13,957 nucleotides of DNA from Paracoccaceae bacterium. GTDB taxonomy: Bacteria; Pseudomonadota; Alphaproteobacteria; Rhodobacterales; Rhodobacteraceae. The notes beneath the pieces are model-generated. The model saw only the letters and a list, made by a program, of their open reading frames with translations. It was not told the DNA's origin and made no database searches. How positions within the stretch are numbered: position 1 is the first letter of the stretch; each line of letters starts with the position of its first letter. Made by a program: the position numbers and the translations under genes. Location of the stretch: positions 1-13,957 of the forward strand of contig JAKITE010000073.1 in assembly GCA_021648225.1 (NCBI GenBank). Direction: 5' to 3'. Shown piece after piece: positions 13,281-13,957 of the stretch.

Positions 13281-13957
13281 AGCATTTTGATCTGGCAGAA
13301 TTATCCGAAACCGTTACCAAATACGGCAATGTGGTGCGCATTGTTATTGCCGGATTTCAAGGCTCCGCCCCGCGCGAAACCGGTGCATCAATGCTGGTTT
13401 GGGCGGGTGGCCAATCAGGCACAATCGGCGGCGGCGCATTGGAATGGCAAGCGGCAAAAGCCGCGCGGAAAATGCTGGAATTAACTGGCGACTGGCGGCG
13501 AGAAACCTTGAAAATGCCGCTCGGCCCAGCCCTAAACCAATGTTGCGGCGGCAGTGTGGATTTGCTGTTGGAACGCTATACAAGTTTTGAAATTGCCAGC
13601 ATCAACGCAACCGCGCCGAGCTTCACCCGCCCTAAAGCGGGCGGCCTCAGCCCGACGCCAGCGCCCTTACAAGCCTCGCGATTGTTGCGCGCCCAGCGGT
13701 CAGGCGCAGGGATAGACGCGGGCTGGTTCAGCGAAGCCTTGAAAACAGACCAGACGCCGCTGTATCTATATGGTGCCGGCCATGTGGGCCGAGAAATTGT
13801 GCGGGTGCTGGCCGGATTGCCCTATGAAACCACATGGATAGATACCCATAAAAACCGGTTCCCCGAACCCATTCCGGTTGCGTGGCAGGCCAATACCAAC
13901 CCCGCAGCATTGGTCAAAAACGCGCCGGATAACGCCCTGCATTTTGTGCTGACCTAT
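13274..13957 (+). CDS. xdhC: Xanthine dehydrogenase accessory protein XdhC, 3' end beyond the window
   Basis: The open frame runs 228 codons from GTG at 13274 to the window edge with no stop. GTG overlaps the last codons of xdhB (CAG TGG TAG), so translation is coupled. XdhC binds molybdenum cofactor, brings in the sulfurase and delivers the sulfurated cofactor to XdhB. Seen are AGFQGSAPRETGASMLV (26-42), GTIGGGALEW (49-58), LGPALNQCCGGSVDLLLE (83-100, with the Cys pair C90-C91) and the Rossmann-type YLYGAGHVGREIV (164-176). The linker between the two domains (101-162) looks longer than the short one expected in relatives and includes a GC-rich hairpin-forming stretch (see 13620-13720). The C-terminal third is missing only because the window ends. 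Confidence 0.93.
   Translation, partial: MVEHFDLAELSETVTKYGNVVRIVIAGFQGSAPRETGASMLVWAGGQSGTIGGGALEWQAAKAARKMLELTGDWRRETLKMPLGPALNQCCGGSVDLLLERYTSFEIASINATAPSFTRPKAGGLSPTPAPLQASRLLRAQRSGAGIDAGWFSEALKTDQTPLYLYGAGHVGREIVRVLAGLPYETTWIDTHKNRFPEPIPVAWQANTNPAALVKNAPDNALHFVLTY
13620..13720 (+). repeat. GC-rich, hairpin-forming block inside xdhC, possible inserted palindromic element
   Basis: The block encodes Pro/Ala/Gly/Arg-rich linker (RPKAGGLSPTPAPLQASRLL, then RAQRSGAG) and is richer in GC than the gene around it. It contains CCGCCC-taaagc-GGGCGG (13627-13644) and TGCGC-N13-GCGCA (13686-13708). It stays in frame and falls exactly between the two conserved domains. Some alphaproteobacteria (Rickettsia) carry palindromic elements inserted in frame into proteins. 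Whether this is such an element cannot be told without other copies. Confidence 0.3.

Overview
The window is about 14 kb of moderate-GC bacterial DNA, most like an alphaproteobacterium of the Rhodobacterales (Roseobacter-type) group. The pointers are the split XdhA/XdhB/XdhC layout with active-site spacing as in Rhodobacter capsulatus, a DnaE1-type replicative polymerase, and a flavocytochrome-c-type diheme cytochrome. This placement is inference; there is no rRNA or tRNA gene here to fix it.

Layout. (1) Positions 1-2851, minus strand, form an accessory redox block. Read 5' to 3' it holds an exported, extremely methionine-rich 25-residue-repeat protein (2851-2069), a decayed gene for an exported DUF302-type protein ending in four 18-residue repeats (2003-996), a hairpin terminator (986-952), a diheme cytochrome c of SoxE/FccA type (746-48), and the first four codons of a further gene (12-1). 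That last gene may be the flavoprotein partner of a sulfide dehydrogenase. A 13-base motif lies upstream of both the repeat-protein gene and the cytochrome gene, suggesting shared control. (2) Positions 2852-3183 are a divergent regulatory region. (3) Positions 3184-5533, plus strand, hold an MFS transporter (YbjJ-like), the peroxide-stress protein gene yaaA, and a small exported protein with a YHCH-type motif and an Excalibur domain. (4) Positions 5542-8986, minus strand, hold dnaE, the alpha subunit of DNA polymerase III, broken by a single frameshift after codon ~125. (5) From 9269 to the window end, plus strand, runs a tightly overlapping purine-catabolism operon: uraH, xdhA, xdhB and xdhC (cut by the window edge).

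How the genes work together. XdhA (2Fe-2S/FAD) and XdhB (molybdopterin) form xanthine dehydrogenase, making urate from hypoxanthine and xanthine. XdhC would protect and sulfurate the molybdenum cofactor. UraH hydrolyses 5-hydroxyisourate, the next unstable intermediate after urate oxidation. In the minus-strand block, the cytochrome would take electrons from a sulfide- or sulfur-oxidising flavoprotein. The roles of the methionine-repeat protein and the DUF302 protein are unknown.

Main oddities: the Met-repeat protein (about 70 Met in 260 residues, no Cys or His); its neighbour, with at least three stop codons and two frameshifts while the genes on both sides are intact; the frameshift in dnaE, which should be essential; and a GC-rich, hairpin-forming stretch inside xdhC that lengthens the linker between its domains.
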